This document shows positions 12,192 to 24,984 of a stretch of DNA of 64,000 bases, in pieces (within the stretch, counting starts at the first letter, position 1; each line of letters starts with the position of its first letter). The position numbers were made by a program, and so were the translations under genes. The DNA is taken from assembly GCA_947069175.1 (NCBI GenBank), contig CAMTDV010000018.1, positions 46,078,869 to 46,142,868 on the forward strand, in the 5' to 3' direction. This stretch comes from Scalesia atractyloides. Its lineage: Eukaryota; Streptophyta; Magnoliopsida; Asterales; Asteraceae. Below the pieces are notes generated by a model. That model made no database searches. It saw only the letters and a list, made by a program, of their open reading frames with translations, and was not told the origin of the DNA.

Positions 12192-13463
12192 ATTCTACCT
12201 CTTTAAAAAAAATTCGCCCTCGAAATTGCTAAGTTGAGTAACTTACAGAACATGCAAATATCTTCAAAACCAGATGGATCAAAATTAAGGATTTAAACTT
12301 GGAAACTTAGCTATTAAAACTTTGATGGCGAGAAATAATATTATATCAAAATTTAAACTCTTACATAGTTGGTTTGAATAATAATAAAAAAATACGGTAT
12401 CTCAAAATATAGATAGGTTTGGATAACACGAGATACATTTATACCTTATAATAAGATAAAATAAATTTGTTTAACTAGTGATGAAATTAACGAAATAACG
12501 AATAGCTTATTTACAATTAACAGATATTATTCAATATATATAATAATTTTATTTGTCATTGTTATTATATTTTTTTTACTATTCAACATTAAAATATTTA
12601 GGATACTACAACAAAACACAATGATTTCATCCTCAAAGTTAATACTATACCAAAACTACAAGCTACAATAACACATCTTATAATTCAAAACTCAAAGTTG
12701 AAAATAAAATTTAGATTATTCATAAGATCAAATTATTTAATATTCTATATCTTAAGTTGTAAGTCATTGCAATTCAAATGTCACTAATAAAAGTTTATAT
12801 CTTAGTAGTGTGCATCCGAAGCAAGTATATTATTCAAACACATTGGATATGAAGAGGTAAATGGATTCGGATAGACACCAATCTAGATAGCAGGAATCTA
12901 AAAGCGCACGTATATACCTATCATTCACAATTACTTCATGATCGTAATTGTCAATTATCTTACATTAGTGCCCTAATGGTCCTCCCGTCATGTATCTCGA
13001 TGACATATCCAAATTGTAAGGCAGGCAAAGTGACGATAAAGGAATCGAAGTAGAGGAAATGACGAGATCATAAGTAAAGTAGATGCATCGATTCCGTAAG
13101 GATACATATTACTGATGTGAAACTCCTTTTGAAGCATCTAGGGTTGCAAGGTCCACGTGGCTCATACTCGAGTTCGTTCGACGACATAGTCACTCCAATC
13201 GTGTTTTCACCAAGTTTCAAGGTATTCGTGAACCCCAATATGATAATAAAATAAATTACCAAATACAATAGGGATGCATAATATAGAAGTAGTATTCAAC
13301 GGCAAAAAGCCTCTAACCGACACGTCAAAGATCACAAACTGAAGATTATGAAGATTGATCGAAAATGGAAATCCTAACCAAGTGTCTACCCATTAACTCA
13401 CATGTTTAGTTTTTAAGGTTTAAGTTTTCTACAAGAAAGAGCCTTTTGCTTTGATACCATAAT
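12192..13463 (-). other. Internal region of the long-LTR element, non-coding
   Basis: AT-rich sequence between the LTRs. It begins next to a purine-rich minus-strand stretch (AAAGAGGTAG, a possible polypurine tract) and ends at the primer site GCTTTGATACCA (13448-13459, reverse complement of TGGTATCAAAGC, close to the usual initiator-Met site). The 66-codon ORF at 13068-13268 has no motif I recognise. I see no gag or pol. Confidence 0.65.
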
Positions 13464-16400
13464 TGTAAGACCCCAACGCCGCTAGGGCTGATGTGTCACT
13501 CTTATAGATATAAAAAACAATCCATAACATTAAATAAAAGATCCTAATTACATTTGTTATATTACTGAAATAATGAATCTTGGCCAGCGACTTCCTAACG
13601 CTCCTCACTGAAAACCCAGATTATCCCATATTACCTGTAAAACAATAGAAAAAAAACACAAAAAAGAAAAATACGGCTAAGCCAAAAATTTCCCAATAAC
13701 AGAGAAATCAACAGTACAAGTAAAGTCATATCAGCATAAGCAAAACACAACATAACAAAACTAAGACTGAACTGAAACGATTACTGACACGAGTACTAAA
13801 AATAGATGAAGACACAAGACTGAATACAAAACTGAACAGTAACGGAAACTAATATGAAAACAAAAGTCATTCAGATACATAACCAATATCGAACCCAAAA
13901 TAAAACCGATGTAGAGAACTGATACATGGTTGCCATGTTGGTTAAATAAAACCACTTTTTTTAAACGAACTCATTTTAGAACATCCTTTATTAATGCTAA
14001 TATTTTTTTTCGAGAGGCAAAACTATCTTCTTTTATTGAAGGTTTGAATCTTATCAAAATATAATAGTTTATCGTACTTCATAGTAAATAATAATTAGAC
14101 AAAATAGTAATTTTCTAATAATGAAAAGTTATATTTAAGAAATAGAATAAATCAAATAATTTGGTTTTCAAAACATAATACTTATGGTAATTTTGTAAAC
14201 CGACATTCGAAAACGATACAGGGACAAAAACAAGTACATTGACCGAACATTTTAAATAGGGTTAAAAAATCCTATAAAGTTTGAAAGAAATGAGCCATCA
14301 AAATATTATTCTTAAATAAATGTTCGGATTTAAATTACTATTTATTAATTTGTCATATTTAAAAAGTTATTGTTTAATCAAGATAACATTTTTTTATAGT
14401 TTTGGAGATTTATATTTAATAAACAAAATGACTTAGAGAACCTGAGTTTAAAAGTGTAATAATTTAATCCTTACGAAGTTTATTGAACCGATCTAAACAA
14501 ATCGACATGAAACAAAGACATGATTTGAAGACAAATATAGAAGAGACCTTAGATCAAATACTAAACAAGGATTCTGACGGATACAAAGTAAACGTATAAC
14601 AAGAAATCTGAATCTAAATCGAACCGATACTAACACAGAAACGATACAAACCGATACAGATACTGAGTCAAAACACATATAACTAATACAGAATAGAATC
14701 AAATACTGAACATATCAGAAACATAATCCAGTACACAATGGAAACATAATCAGAGTACATATAATCAGATGCACACATAACTTATCGTAACGTAATAAAA
14801 AAAGAACATATTCACATACAGAAGCTTATACTAACTTACACGACTGATGTGTGTCATAAAATAAGTCGTGTAACACAGAAGCACCCAGAGCCAGAAACAG
14901 AGGGGTACACAGGTAGCTACTCTATGCACCAATGAGATGGTGAGTGTGGTGTGCACCCATTATTCCATCCCCCACAAGTCAGAAATAGAAGTCAGAAACA
15001 GAACTAGGATTGATCCATACGCCTCTAAGGGGCAAAAGTGCTACACAAGCACAAGTCAGAGACGCCGTGATTTGATTATGCACTATCACGGAAAGTGTTC
15101 ATGTCGTTGACGCCCAAACGACAAGTCAGAAACGCCCGAGTGACAGAGTACAAAAGCTTAGGCCATGTGAATAATATATAGACGACTAAATTAATTACCA
15201 AAAGGAACATGCGACCATGAGTACAAGTCTAACGTATGGCATGCTATAACATCCTAATAATCAGAACCAACAATACTAATAAAAAAACGCTAACGAACAA
15301 ATTCGAAAAGATTAAAAGTTATTACAATAACATAACGAAAACTGACCAACAATGACACAATCTGTATCGAAAAGTAACGGATTCAGATTTATACTATAAT
15401 GAAAAAGAAAGAGAATCTGTACTATGAAGTGACGGGCATGATAAAGATAATACTATAACGAGAAGACCAAAGAATCCGTACTAACGAGTGACGAAAAGTA
15501 AAAATATACTACGATGTAATATAAACAGAATCCGTACCTTTGCTCAGCAAGCAAAACAAAAGAATCCACGGATCGACTTGTCCTCAAATTATGTAAACCT
15601 CTTCTGACTGGCACAAGAAACCTACACGGTACAGTTTTGGCAGGACGACGATGGCTGGAAATAATGGCATGGTGGCGGCGGGTGATATTGAATGGTTCTT
15701 GTTGGATCAAGTAGTGTCAGTGGCTCGTGTAACAGTTGCGATGAGTTGTGTTGTCAACGACTGTAAATGGTGGTGTAAAGGTGCTCGCCGACAGTAGGGT
15801 TGCGTGCGGCGGCAGGAGGTGGTTTCCACAAGGTGGCGCGGCGGAGTACGGGTGGTGAAGTGGTGGTCACGGATGGTCATGGGGATTCGGGACGAAGCCG
15901 CGCGTAAAAGAAGTTGTGTGATAAAGGGTTTGAGAACCAGTTATGGAGCCAGTTTCTAAGTTATAAATTGCTATTAATTATGTCGCAATCAATTCCCGAT
16001 TTCACTGGATTGTATCGTTTGACTCTCCAACATATATATAGGGTATGTTTGGCAAAAGTAGCTATTGTTGGTAGCTGGAAGCTGGTGGCTGGAGGCTGGA
16101 AGCTGGTAGCTGTAGTTGTAGCTTTTTGGATATACTTAGGTGTTTGACAGAGTGGCTGGAGCTTTTAATAAAATGTATAAAATGACCAAAATGGACATTA
16201 AAAAGTTGGTACATTAGAAAGTTCATTATTTTTAGAGGTTAAAGTAGTCATTTTTTTTCCTAAAAGCTTGTAGCTCCTTCTAAACGCTACTAGTAGGAGC
16301 GTTTAACCAAAAGCTTCAAGCTCCTAACCTAAAAGCTTCTAGCTCCTTCAACCAAACAAGACTTTTTATTAAGTTGGAGTTTTTTCTTAAAATCTTAAAG

Positions 16401-16987
16401 CTTGAAGCTCCTAAAAGCTTCTAAAAGCTCCATGCCAAATATACCCATAGACTATATTATTTACTTATTTTCTAAACATAGTAGCTCAAAGGCACCAGCA
16501 CATGACGAGTTTATATGAAGTTGGTAAAACGAGTGATTCTAATTCTTAACAGTTTGCCATAGGATCGATTGGTTGATAATTAAATGTTGTAATGGCTTCA
16601 TTTTCTTTTAGGCTCAGAACGTTCATAAAAAGAAAACCATTCATCTCCTTAAATTTAGAAATTTCACAAACCACTCTTATAGTATTAGGTTAATTACAAA
16701 GTAACCCCATTTACTTTTGAATTTTTTTTATAGACCCTAAAGTTTTGAGTTCAAATTAACCAAATATATTTTTACATTATTATAAGTATAATTAGTATCA
16801 TTATTCACTAATTTATTGTTTTTATTTAAAATATGAAAATTATTACCGAATCATTCGGTAGATGACACACTCATTAAATTGTCACTAATTTCATTAATCC
16901 AATCATATGATGTATTGAATTTGTTCAAAGGCCAATATCATTAATAGATATTTATTACTTTAGCATTTCAAATTCCCGGATATTACA
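13464..16987 (-). repeat. 5' LTR of the long-LTR element (3.5 kb including MITE)
   Basis: Plus-strand ends TGTAAGACCCC and ATATTACA, with the primer site immediately to the left. Without the MITE (16041-16446) it is about 3.1 kb. Short ORFs inside (13761-13955, 14493-14702, 15453-15710, 15914-16147) show no domain and are treated as chance. Confidence 0.75.
16041..16446. mobile_element. MITE, 406 bp, terminal inverted repeats GGGTATRTTTGGCA
   Basis: The ends GGGTATGTTTGGCA and TGCCAAATATACCC are inverted repeats with one mismatch. The empty site survives in the sister LTR (near 11650: CATATATATAGACTAT), which gives a 3 bp duplication ATA. Interior is rich in AGCT-containing subterminal repeats (AGCTTCTAGCTCC and similar). 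No coding capacity. Superfamily is unclear: repeats of this type are common in hAT and Harbinger MITEs, and the 3 bp duplication favours the latter weakly. Confidence 0.8.
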
Positions 16988-17089
16988 GGCTAACTGTTAA
17001 TGAAGAAAACAAATTAAATCAAAGCTAGTAAATTATTGTAATCAGAAATCTGTAAAAATAACAAAACCTAGAGCAAACAATAATTATGT

Positions 17090-19310
17090 ATAGCATACTT
17101 CAATGTTGTTTTCTAACAGCTGATTGGCATTAACCTTCAAAAGCTTCATCACCTCGCGTTCAAACAATGTTAGTGTGACAATGTTGTGTGACAATGCTGG
17201 TACAGTCCTGGACACGTATAGCAAGGCTGATCCTGCATAATATATTAATCATATTTATTTAGTTAGACAAAGCAAACGTGGTATACAAAAAAATGTCTTA
17301 TTTTAATGTGTACTTTGGAAATGAGGAAACGGTCCTTGAATTACAAATATCAGTCTTGCATACCAAGATAACCACCTCATCAAAACCTTCCCTACCATCC
17401 TGCTTCTCTTTAAGAATAGTACTGGTTGAAAACTTTTTTGTTGCAGCTTTTGAAGGCGTTATAAAACCACTCATCATCGACGCAAAACTCTTGATAGTCC
17501 CAACAATAATAACAAACTTTGTCTGTGTTTAAGAAATATATATAAAATTAAAACACAGACAAAGAAAAATATAATTAGACGGTACTAATCCGTATTACCT
17601 TATCTATTGAGTTCAATGATCCAATGGGAGTAAAAGTAAAGTCTGGAAGATACTCTTCAGAAGCTGACTTGACAACCGGGGAACTTAATCCAGATCTGGA
17701 CGAAGTTTCAGGAGAAAGTTGTTCGGTCAAACTGTTAAAACATAACATTTAAAGTATTAAGACTCGAGTGACGGTAAACATAATTTAAAAAAAGGTATTA
17801 TGATATTGTACCTTTTTTAAACTGAACAACCCCATCAATATCACTGTTAATTAAGACTCGAGTGACGGTATACAGATTAGATACAAACAAATGTCCTGTT
17901 CAGAATAAAAAAATTTGATTAATATAGATAACAATAAATGTTGAAAAAGTAATTGGGACAGACTTGATTTTAAGTAGTATTATACCTCCCCAGAATCTGT
18001 ATTTTCCAAACTGAACGATTACGAAAACGTTATTTTCACCTCTATTGCTACTCTCATACTCCATGATTTGATCGGCATAACTATCCCAAAGTGTGACAAA
18101 GATTTCTTCTTGCTGAACATTAAATGTACACAAAATGAAATGATTAATATAGAATAAATATTTATAAAAAAATATAGTAACGTTTATAAATATATAAAAT
18201 AAAAAAATATTGTAAGTCTTCAAGCATAAACGTGACTTTCTTTTGATGTTTTCCATTGTTAGTTTCTGTGTCTAGCTCGTAGGGAAAACTTTTTACCACA
18301 AATCCAATTACATCTGAACGAAACAATAAGTCTAAGGAAAATGAACATATCTAATAAACTAATATAGTTATAATTTTATATTGTACCAATTGGACTTTTA
18401 AATAACTTGTTGTCATCATTTGGATCCTCAACAACAGAATCAAATGGAGTAAAATCAAAACCCCATTTAGAACCAATAGGCTCGTGGCATTCCTCAACAA
18501 CGGTGTTCTTATTAAGGTTAATCTTAACCCACTGTGAACATGTTTCACCTTCTGATGATTCTCACCCAATGATGGATTTCAAATAATCAAACAACGTTAT
18601 TCTTGTAAAAGATGTTAGTATTCAATTGCGTTTTTTGCCAAGACAAATGCTTGCATTTTAGTTCCCTGGAATGCAAAAAACATATAATAGTAAAAAAAAT
18701 GTATAAAAAAAGGATTGCTTAAAAAAATAAGCCATATATAATCTAAATATAAATTCTTTGAATACTTTTATAATGATTAGTTTATAATACTCATCAAAAT
18801 TTCAACAACTTTTTGTAGAAAAATTATACACGTTTTTAAGTGTTAGCTTTATATAATATAAATATATATAAATAGTCCATGTACACTTCATTGTCCATGA
18901 CTATCATATCGTAGCAATAAACCTTTCTAGCATAATTGAAATCAACTCTTTGTCCACAGACGAACAATGCGAATCCTGATGGTGTAGTGATCGACGTAAA
19001 TCATTCAACAGGGTGATTGCTTATTGTTCCATTTCTTCGTACAATGCAAAAGAAACATTAGTAAATAACAGTTTAACAATTTATAACAAACACATTCTTT
19101 ACAACAATCAAAATGCCATACGTTTGGTTCAAAACTGTTTAATATAAAAAATAAGTTTATCTACGGACTTACGTCGGTAAAAGCAATTGATACAGTGTTT
19201 GCACCGCATAAAAACATTCATCCTATAGTGGCTGTTAATATGAATAAGAGAAACTCTGTTATAGCCATTAGTGTTTTCTGAGTAGAGATGATTTTCAGAA
19301 ATGGGAAAGG
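17090..19310 (-). pseudogene. RPA70-like single-stranded DNA-binding protein remnant
   Basis: Exon-like coding blocks on the minus strand match the replication protein A large-subunit layout. 18385-18560 is an open block ending KLFKSPIGT. 18240-18312 gives DVIGFVVKSFPYELD, 17990-18118 gives EEIFVTLWDSYADQIMEYE and FVIVQFGKYRFWG (an OB-fold, DBD-B-like), and 17600-17737 gives DFTFTPIGSLNSIDK. 17390-17532 gives VIIVGTIKSF and, one frame on, EWFYNAFKSCNKKV, like the RPA C-terminal zinc-binding domain. 17107-17238 gives LTLFEREVMKLLKVN. Blocks are separated by AT-rich intron-like gaps, and at least one frameshift lies in the C-terminal block. It may be a degraded host gene or the RPA-like gene of a Helitron; I saw no Helitron termini. 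Confidence 0.55.
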
Positions 19311-19348
19311 TGAAAAGTATATTTATGATAAGGTGAGGACTGTTAATT

Positions 19349-22300
19349 TGTCAGACCCCGACTCGCAACGGAAGACAATTGCAGGGTGCGGCAGACACAT
19401 GGTAATTCCCTATAATTTAAAAACATGATATCACATAAAAAGGGAACCTCGGTTACAACATACTAATAGTATCATATTACAAACCACAGTTCAAGTACGG
19501 TACTACGAGCTACCACAACTCTTATTCTGCTACAGTTTACTACCCAAGCCATCCACATGCACATTCCTTACTCTTTCTTCGCTTTACCTGAAATGCATGT
19601 TAGTTTTAAAAAGGGTCAGCTAAACGCTGCGTGAGTTCCACTGGTTTAGTTATTGTGGAACCAAATGTATTAACAAGTTCAATTGCACTGGTCACAGTCA
19701 CAGATGGAATTACACGAGGACACAAGTGAAACTTTGACTATTTTGCCTCAGGCCGTGTCATCCCAGACACTGCCGCCCACCGGACCGTGTCACGCAGACA
19801 CTCCCAGCCCACCAACTGCGTCAGGTGCAGTTCAACGCCCCAATGTAGTTATGTCTAACAACATAACCGAGTTTAGGACAAGTGCAGTTGTAAGTTGGCC
19901 GGCATCGCACCATCCGGCGTCAACTGGGTTGGTCAGACCAATAATACTATTCACTGTCCACGGCTTACGCTAATCACTTGTAGTGGGGAGGTAGTTCGTG
20001 TGTTAGATAATTCACATCATCACAAGTTGGTGCAATTAACATAGTTTGTAACATGCAAGTCACTCCAAAAAACAGTAACACAGTTTAAAAGTGGTGCAGT
20101 GAAACTCACTCCCAAGTTGGTGTAATTAACACAGTTTTTAACATGCAAGTTCTCAGAAAACAGTAGAACAATTTAAAAGTGGGGAAGTGAAAACTCACAG
20201 TGCGAGCAGTCTCAACAAAAGAGTGATCAAGCGACTGGATCAACTTTAATATCACACATGCTAGTATGGACTCAAATAAGTATCTAACTTGGATCTGGTC
20301 AGGATGGATCGAGTCTATAGGACACTGGTATGGTGATGGATGTCAGGGTAGTATTAGTTTTCAGTTTGGCTTTCGGGCACCGTTTCGCGTGCCAGCCAAA
20401 GTCAGTAGTTTAACGTGTTTGGATAATTGTACGGGAATACCAATAGTGTCAACACGTGGTTATTTAAGAATGATTAGCTTTTATTAAGGGAGTTTGGGTG
20501 TTTGGAGAGTCTAGGTTGCCCAAATTTGAGTTTTCATTTTCACCGTCGGGAATTCTCCCGAACTGTCTTAGAACACTCCCATAGTGCCCAATTTTCCCGT
20601 GAATCTCCCGGAATACTCTCAATTTTCCAGTTTTAGTATTTGTCAGGTTGGGTCAGTTTCCGGTTCCGGCAGGTTCGTTATACGGTAAACTGCCGAAATT
20701 GATATAAAATACCCTATTTTTAATTCCATAAATTCCCATTTATTCTAAAATTTGAATAAAAATCTGAAAAGTTTAATACAAGTTAGTAAAAATCTGTAGA
20801 TTATGGGAAAAATAATTTGGGAATTTATTTTGGCTTTTTCTTTATTAAAATAAATTATTTATAAAACAATATTTAATCAAATAATTAACATTAATTAACA
20901 CAGGTGGTCTACAAATTCCCAAAAATTTCAAGAACATCCTTTACATGTCAACTCACAAAACTTTGAGATTTTAATAGATTTCGTTTTGGTGCGTTCCCGG
21001 CTACCGAAAACTCGCAAAAACACGGATTTTTAACCCAAATCAAAACTCAACCAAAGGACTCTGAAATTTTCTAGATCACTCTACATATGTTCTTCAGTGT
21101 CTCTGTAAAATTTGGTGATTTATTGAATTTGTTTGATAATTTTTGCGAAATTCTTTTAGTAAAGCAGTCAAATATTCATAAAAAAACGTAGAAACTTCCA
21201 AAAATTCTAAAGTTTTACGTGGACCTTCCTGACAATACCCTACATCACCAAACCAAATTTCAGCTCAACCCAAGTATCATGAACCAAGTTATAGTCAAAA
21301 CAATAATTTGCCTACTCTAGATTCGGTTTTCGGGCGATATACCTAGCGCAAGCTCCGTTTCCGCAGGTTTTTATTGAGTCCTGAAGGTTTAGGAGCTATA
21401 TTCAGTACTTACACATCAAGTACAATCCAAATATGCTAGAACTTAGATCAATCAAGCTTTGTTTCATGGTTTTTCGGTTAATCGAATAGTTATGCGATTT
21501 TTGTCGAATAGGTGTTGATTAGGGTATCAAACCCCAAAGATTTATGACCATGGCTGCCATAGAACACCAAGGAATTCCCAAGGTGTTCTTATTCAGCCCA
21601 TAAACTTGTTTAAACCTTCAAAAATCATGGATTAAAAAGGGTTTCATGATCTAAACCAAGTTTTCTCAAGAAATCATGATTAAAACCTTATGAAACAAGA
21701 GTTATACCTTTGATTTGGTGATATTTAAGGTTGAAATCAGCTGAAGAAGGTTGAAGATGGCAGAATTTTGGGAGGTCTTGGTGTAATTTTTTGAGGAATT
21801 ATGAAAGAATTAAAGAAAAAAAAATAAAAAAGATATATATGGGGGTGGCGGTTTGGGGTGGGCCCCATGTGGCCACCTCGTGCTTCGTATTGCGCGCTAA
21901 AAGGTGATGTTTATCTTCCATGTTGCGTTTAGGTTCGTTTTCGGGTCCCGGAAGCGTCTCCGATTTGCGAAACGGCCTCCATTTTTCGCGTTTTTAGTGT
22001 CAAAAGACTCGGTTTTAAAAACCTGAGCATAACCGTCTTGAGATCCGAACCCAGTTACGTTTTAATCATAAATGTCTTGTATTAGGTTAGCTTAAGTGTT
22101 TTTAAGCTTGATCGATCGTTCCTTGCAAATTTGGTTGCCTTATGTTATGCGTGAAACGAAGGCGTTTCCCTAACCGGGAAGCTGCTTCGTATTGCGTGCC
22201 CGGGCTTCGATTAGCTTCAAATGTTATGTCACAGTCTATGGCACAAAACTAAGTTATTTCTGGAACTCGGAATCTTAAATGATGCTACCGATAACCTAAC

Positions 22301-22568
22301 AACGTCAAAGGTTTGATACGCTGTTAAACGTCAAGTCTCCGTTTAACACATTGTTCAAGGCTAAGGACACCAACTTTGCATTGTTGGTCCTTGATAATGT
22401 CATGTTAATCATGACGTGCTCTCGGATTCCTCCGAGACATAATAACGATTGCTCACTATAGCACACAAGTGATACAAGTTTGCAAAGTTTACGCGCAATT
22501 ATTGTTTTAAGTATGACTTAAAGTTTAGGACCAATTAAGGGGTACCTGGTTTTGTCATGGGTATCACA
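19349..22568 (-). mobile_element. Solo LTR of a Ty3/gypsy element (3.2 kb)
   Basis: The plus-strand ends are TGTCAGACCCCGAC and GGGTATCACA, flanked by a perfect 5 bp duplication TAATT (19344-19348 and 22569-22573). The sequence is the reverse complement of the 5' LTR at 57993-61133 over its length, so the internal region was lost by LTR-LTR recombination. ORFs inside (19683-19973, 20266-20487) are also present in shape in the other LTR and have no domain; I do not call them genes. Confidence 0.9.
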
Positions 22569-22958
22569 TAATTAAGGAAACGACATTTTTAAACCATATT
22601 GCAAATACTATATAATTTATAAAAAAAAGTAAAGGATCAACCAAATCATTTCCCATAAATATGAATCAATCAGGCAATTTAGGGAAATATATCAGGAAAT
22701 AAGTGTTTCTATATTTTTGTGTTCAATCAATTTATATGTCCATATTTAATTTAGGTTTTGTCATGGGTATCACATAATTAAGAAAACGCAATTTTTAAAC
22801 CATATTGCAAATACTATATAATTTATAAAAAAAAGTAAAGGATCAACCAAATCATTTCTATAAATATGAAACAATCAGGCAATTTAGGGAAATATATCAG
22901 AAAATAAGTGTTTCTATATTTTTGTGTTCAATCAATTTATATGTCCATATTTAATTTA
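22548..22958. repeat. 206 bp tandem duplication spanning the solo LTR edge
   Basis: Units 22548-22753 and 22754-22958 are nearly identical. Each contains the last 21 bp of the solo LTR, the TAATT duplication and the following host flank, so the duplication postdates the LTR insertion. Differences are a few substitutions and small indels (for example TTCCCATAA against TTCTATAA). Confidence 0.9.
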
Positions 22959-23054
22959 AAATATAATAATTGTAAAACAATACCTTGCAGAAATAAAAAA
23001 AATAAAACGGATCCATATATCTATTTTGTATGATTTTAATGCAAAAAATAAAAT

Positions 23055-24212
23055 TGTTGATGCATTTTGTGTTCGTCACTTGTCAAAAAGGATAGATTGA
23101 GCGTGTGTTAAATATTGTATAGGTTAGAATTGAACTCACGACCAAAATTCGAAGCGAATAGTGAAATTGGGAACAAGTTCGCCCGAACTTGACCTGTGAA
23201 GGTCAAGTTCGCCCGAACTTGATATGTGATGGTCTAGTTCGCCCGAATTTGTCTCATATCACATATAAACTTAACGTTTCGCTCCGAAACACAGACTCGA
23301 TATTATACGATGACGTAGGCAACAGACATATGCATCAACAGACTCCCCCTTGGATGTTGTCGTAGTCATCATTCTTTAATTAAGTTCCTGAGTCTTTAAT
23401 GTTCTCTTGATCTTTATTTCTTTAATAAGTTTAACTTCCTTGATCTTCATATCTTCTTCAATCCTATTCTCTTTCTTCTCGAGCTTGTCTTGATAAAACT
23501 TTAATCACCATGCTCCCCCTTGCATTGAGCTTTCTGGTATCTTCAATCGACGTGTTTTATCCGGCTCCCCCTTAAAATCAACTTCATGTTTCAAAGTTCT
23601 TCAAACATTCAAAATAAACATTTTAGACTCAAACTTTGAAATGGTTGTAATTAGAAATTTCAAAGTTTGAATCTGAAATGTTTATTTTGAATGTTTGAAG
23701 AACTTTGAAACAGGAAGTTGATTTTAAGGGGGGAGCTGGATAAAACACGTTGATTAAAGATACCAGAAAGCTCAATGCAAGGGGGGCATGGTGATTAAAG
23801 TTTTATCAAGACAAGCTCGAGAAGAAAAGAGAATAGGATTGAAGAAGATATGAAGATCAAAGAACTTAAACTTATTAAAGAAATAAAGATCAAGAGAACA
23901 TTAAAGACTCGGGAACTTAATTGAAGAATGATGACGAGTCTGTTGATGCATATGTCTGTTGCCTACGTCATTTTATAATATTGAGTCTGTGTTTCAGAGC
24001 GAAACGTTAAGTTTATGAGTGATATGAGACAAGTTCGGGCGAATTTGACCATCACATGTCAAGTTCGGGCGAACTTGACCTTCACAGGTCAAGTTCCCAA
24101 TTTCACTATTCGCTTCGTATTTTGGTCGTGTGTTCAATTCTAACCTATACAATATTTAACACACGCTCAATCTAGCCTATTAGACAAGTGACGAACACAA
24201 AAGGCATCAACA
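23055..24212. mobile_element. Foldback element of two inverted Sirevirus 3' ends
   Basis: The arms 23055-23642 and 23657-24212 are inverted copies separated by a 14 base spacer. Each arm, read inwards, is a short LTR (23055-23340; 23941-24212, TGTTGATGC to GCATCAACA) followed by Sirevirus 3' untranslated sequence. The left arm keeps the polypurine tract (CTCCCCCTTGG at 23343-23353); the right arm lost about 19 bp there. The LTR parts contain the CAAGTTCG palindrome (23174-23191, 23204-23221 and mirror). AAAT flanks both outer ends (23051-23054, 24213-24216), a candidate target duplication. Confidence 0.8.
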
Positions 24213-24536
24213 AAATTGTTTTGTTAAAGTAATTTATAGTAATATTCATAGAACATACATCACATGATAAGAAAACGTATATAAACAAAGTATTCAAAGT
24301 GCCTACCTTAGAACTGAAAGAACAGTCCATGTGTTACAGACATTAGGCCATGAATTATCGATTTCATTTGCAGACCTCATAAACTTAAGACACGTAACAT
24401 AACAAAAAAGCATCAAAATCATGCCACACTTCGTTGTTTTGTATCAACAAAATACATACATGTAAAATATTTTAACACATAATTCCTGTTGAACTAAATG
24501 AGAGAGGCCAACACATGAAAGTGTTTCTTAAAACAA
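24213..24536. other. Unassigned AT-rich flank
   Basis: No ORF, repeat or motif recognised. It should be one of the older sequences into which the foldback and element C inserted. Confidence 0.5.
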
Positions 24537-24969
24537 TGTTAGTGCATATGTCTGTTGCCTTCGTCATTAACGTCATTATGTATTGAGTCTGAGCGAATAG
24601 GGCTTAATCTGTTAGAAACAAAGTGTATTTAAGTGTTTAGAGGTCAAGTTCGCTGGAAATGGTTGTGATGATGTCAACTTCGGGCGAACTTGACTAGGTC
24701 AAGTTCGGGCAAACTTCACTCTCCCACCAGCGAACTTGCAAGTCTATAAATAGGTGCCTTAGTGATTTCATTTGTAACTTCAGATATTTTGGCACAGCGA
24801 CGGCGAAGCTCTGTCGGATCCGGTTCTCGACTGTATTGAACTTTAGATCAATGAAAACAACCTTTAAATGAGTAATTCTTGTTATTTGATTAACTTGTCA
24901 TTAGTTTCCGCCTAATCGGACAATAGATAACAAATTTAGATTCCCGAGCTGTTCGTGGACGTTCCTACA
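24537..24969 (+). repeat. 5' LTR of element C
   Basis: Starts TGTTAGTGCATATG and ends CGTTCCTACA. It contains partial copies of the palindrome (GTTCGGGCGAACTTG type) at about 24640-24740 and a TATA box TATAAATA at 24745-24752 just downstream of them. Confidence 0.9.
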
Positions 24970-24970
24970 A

Positions 24971-24984
24971 GTGGTATCAGAGCC
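24971..24984 (+). other. Primer binding site of element C
   Basis: TGGTATCAGAGC starts two bases after the LTR end. It is complementary to the 3' end of plant initiator methionine tRNA, the usual primer of copia elements. Confidence 0.9.

Larger units (their letters stand above)
11357..16987 (-). mobile_element. Non-coding long-LTR element (LARD-like), 3' LTR truncated
   Basis: Two direct repeats, 11357-12191 and about 15718-16987, are nearly identical apart from a MITE in the second. The right copy is a complete LTR, TGTAAGACCCC (13464) to GGATATTACA (16987), followed leftward by a primer site (13448-13459). About 1.27 kb lies between the LTRs, with no recognisable coding domain. LTRs over 3 kb round a short non-coding centre fit the large retrotransposon derivative type. 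The left LTR lost its other part where element A inserted. Confidence 0.75.

Noticed and set aside
13068..13268. 66-codon ORF in the long-LTR element as gag
   Set aside because: No zinc knuckle or gag block, and no continuation in any frame.
17090..19310. Helitron boundaries around the RPA remnant
   Set aside because: No convincing TC start, or hairpin plus CTRR end, was found on reading the flanks.
19683..19973. ORF in the gypsy solo LTR, and its counterpart at 60505-60774
   Set aside because: Both lie inside LTRs in related sequence, have no domain and are disrupted relative to each other; probably chance in a GC-rich patch.
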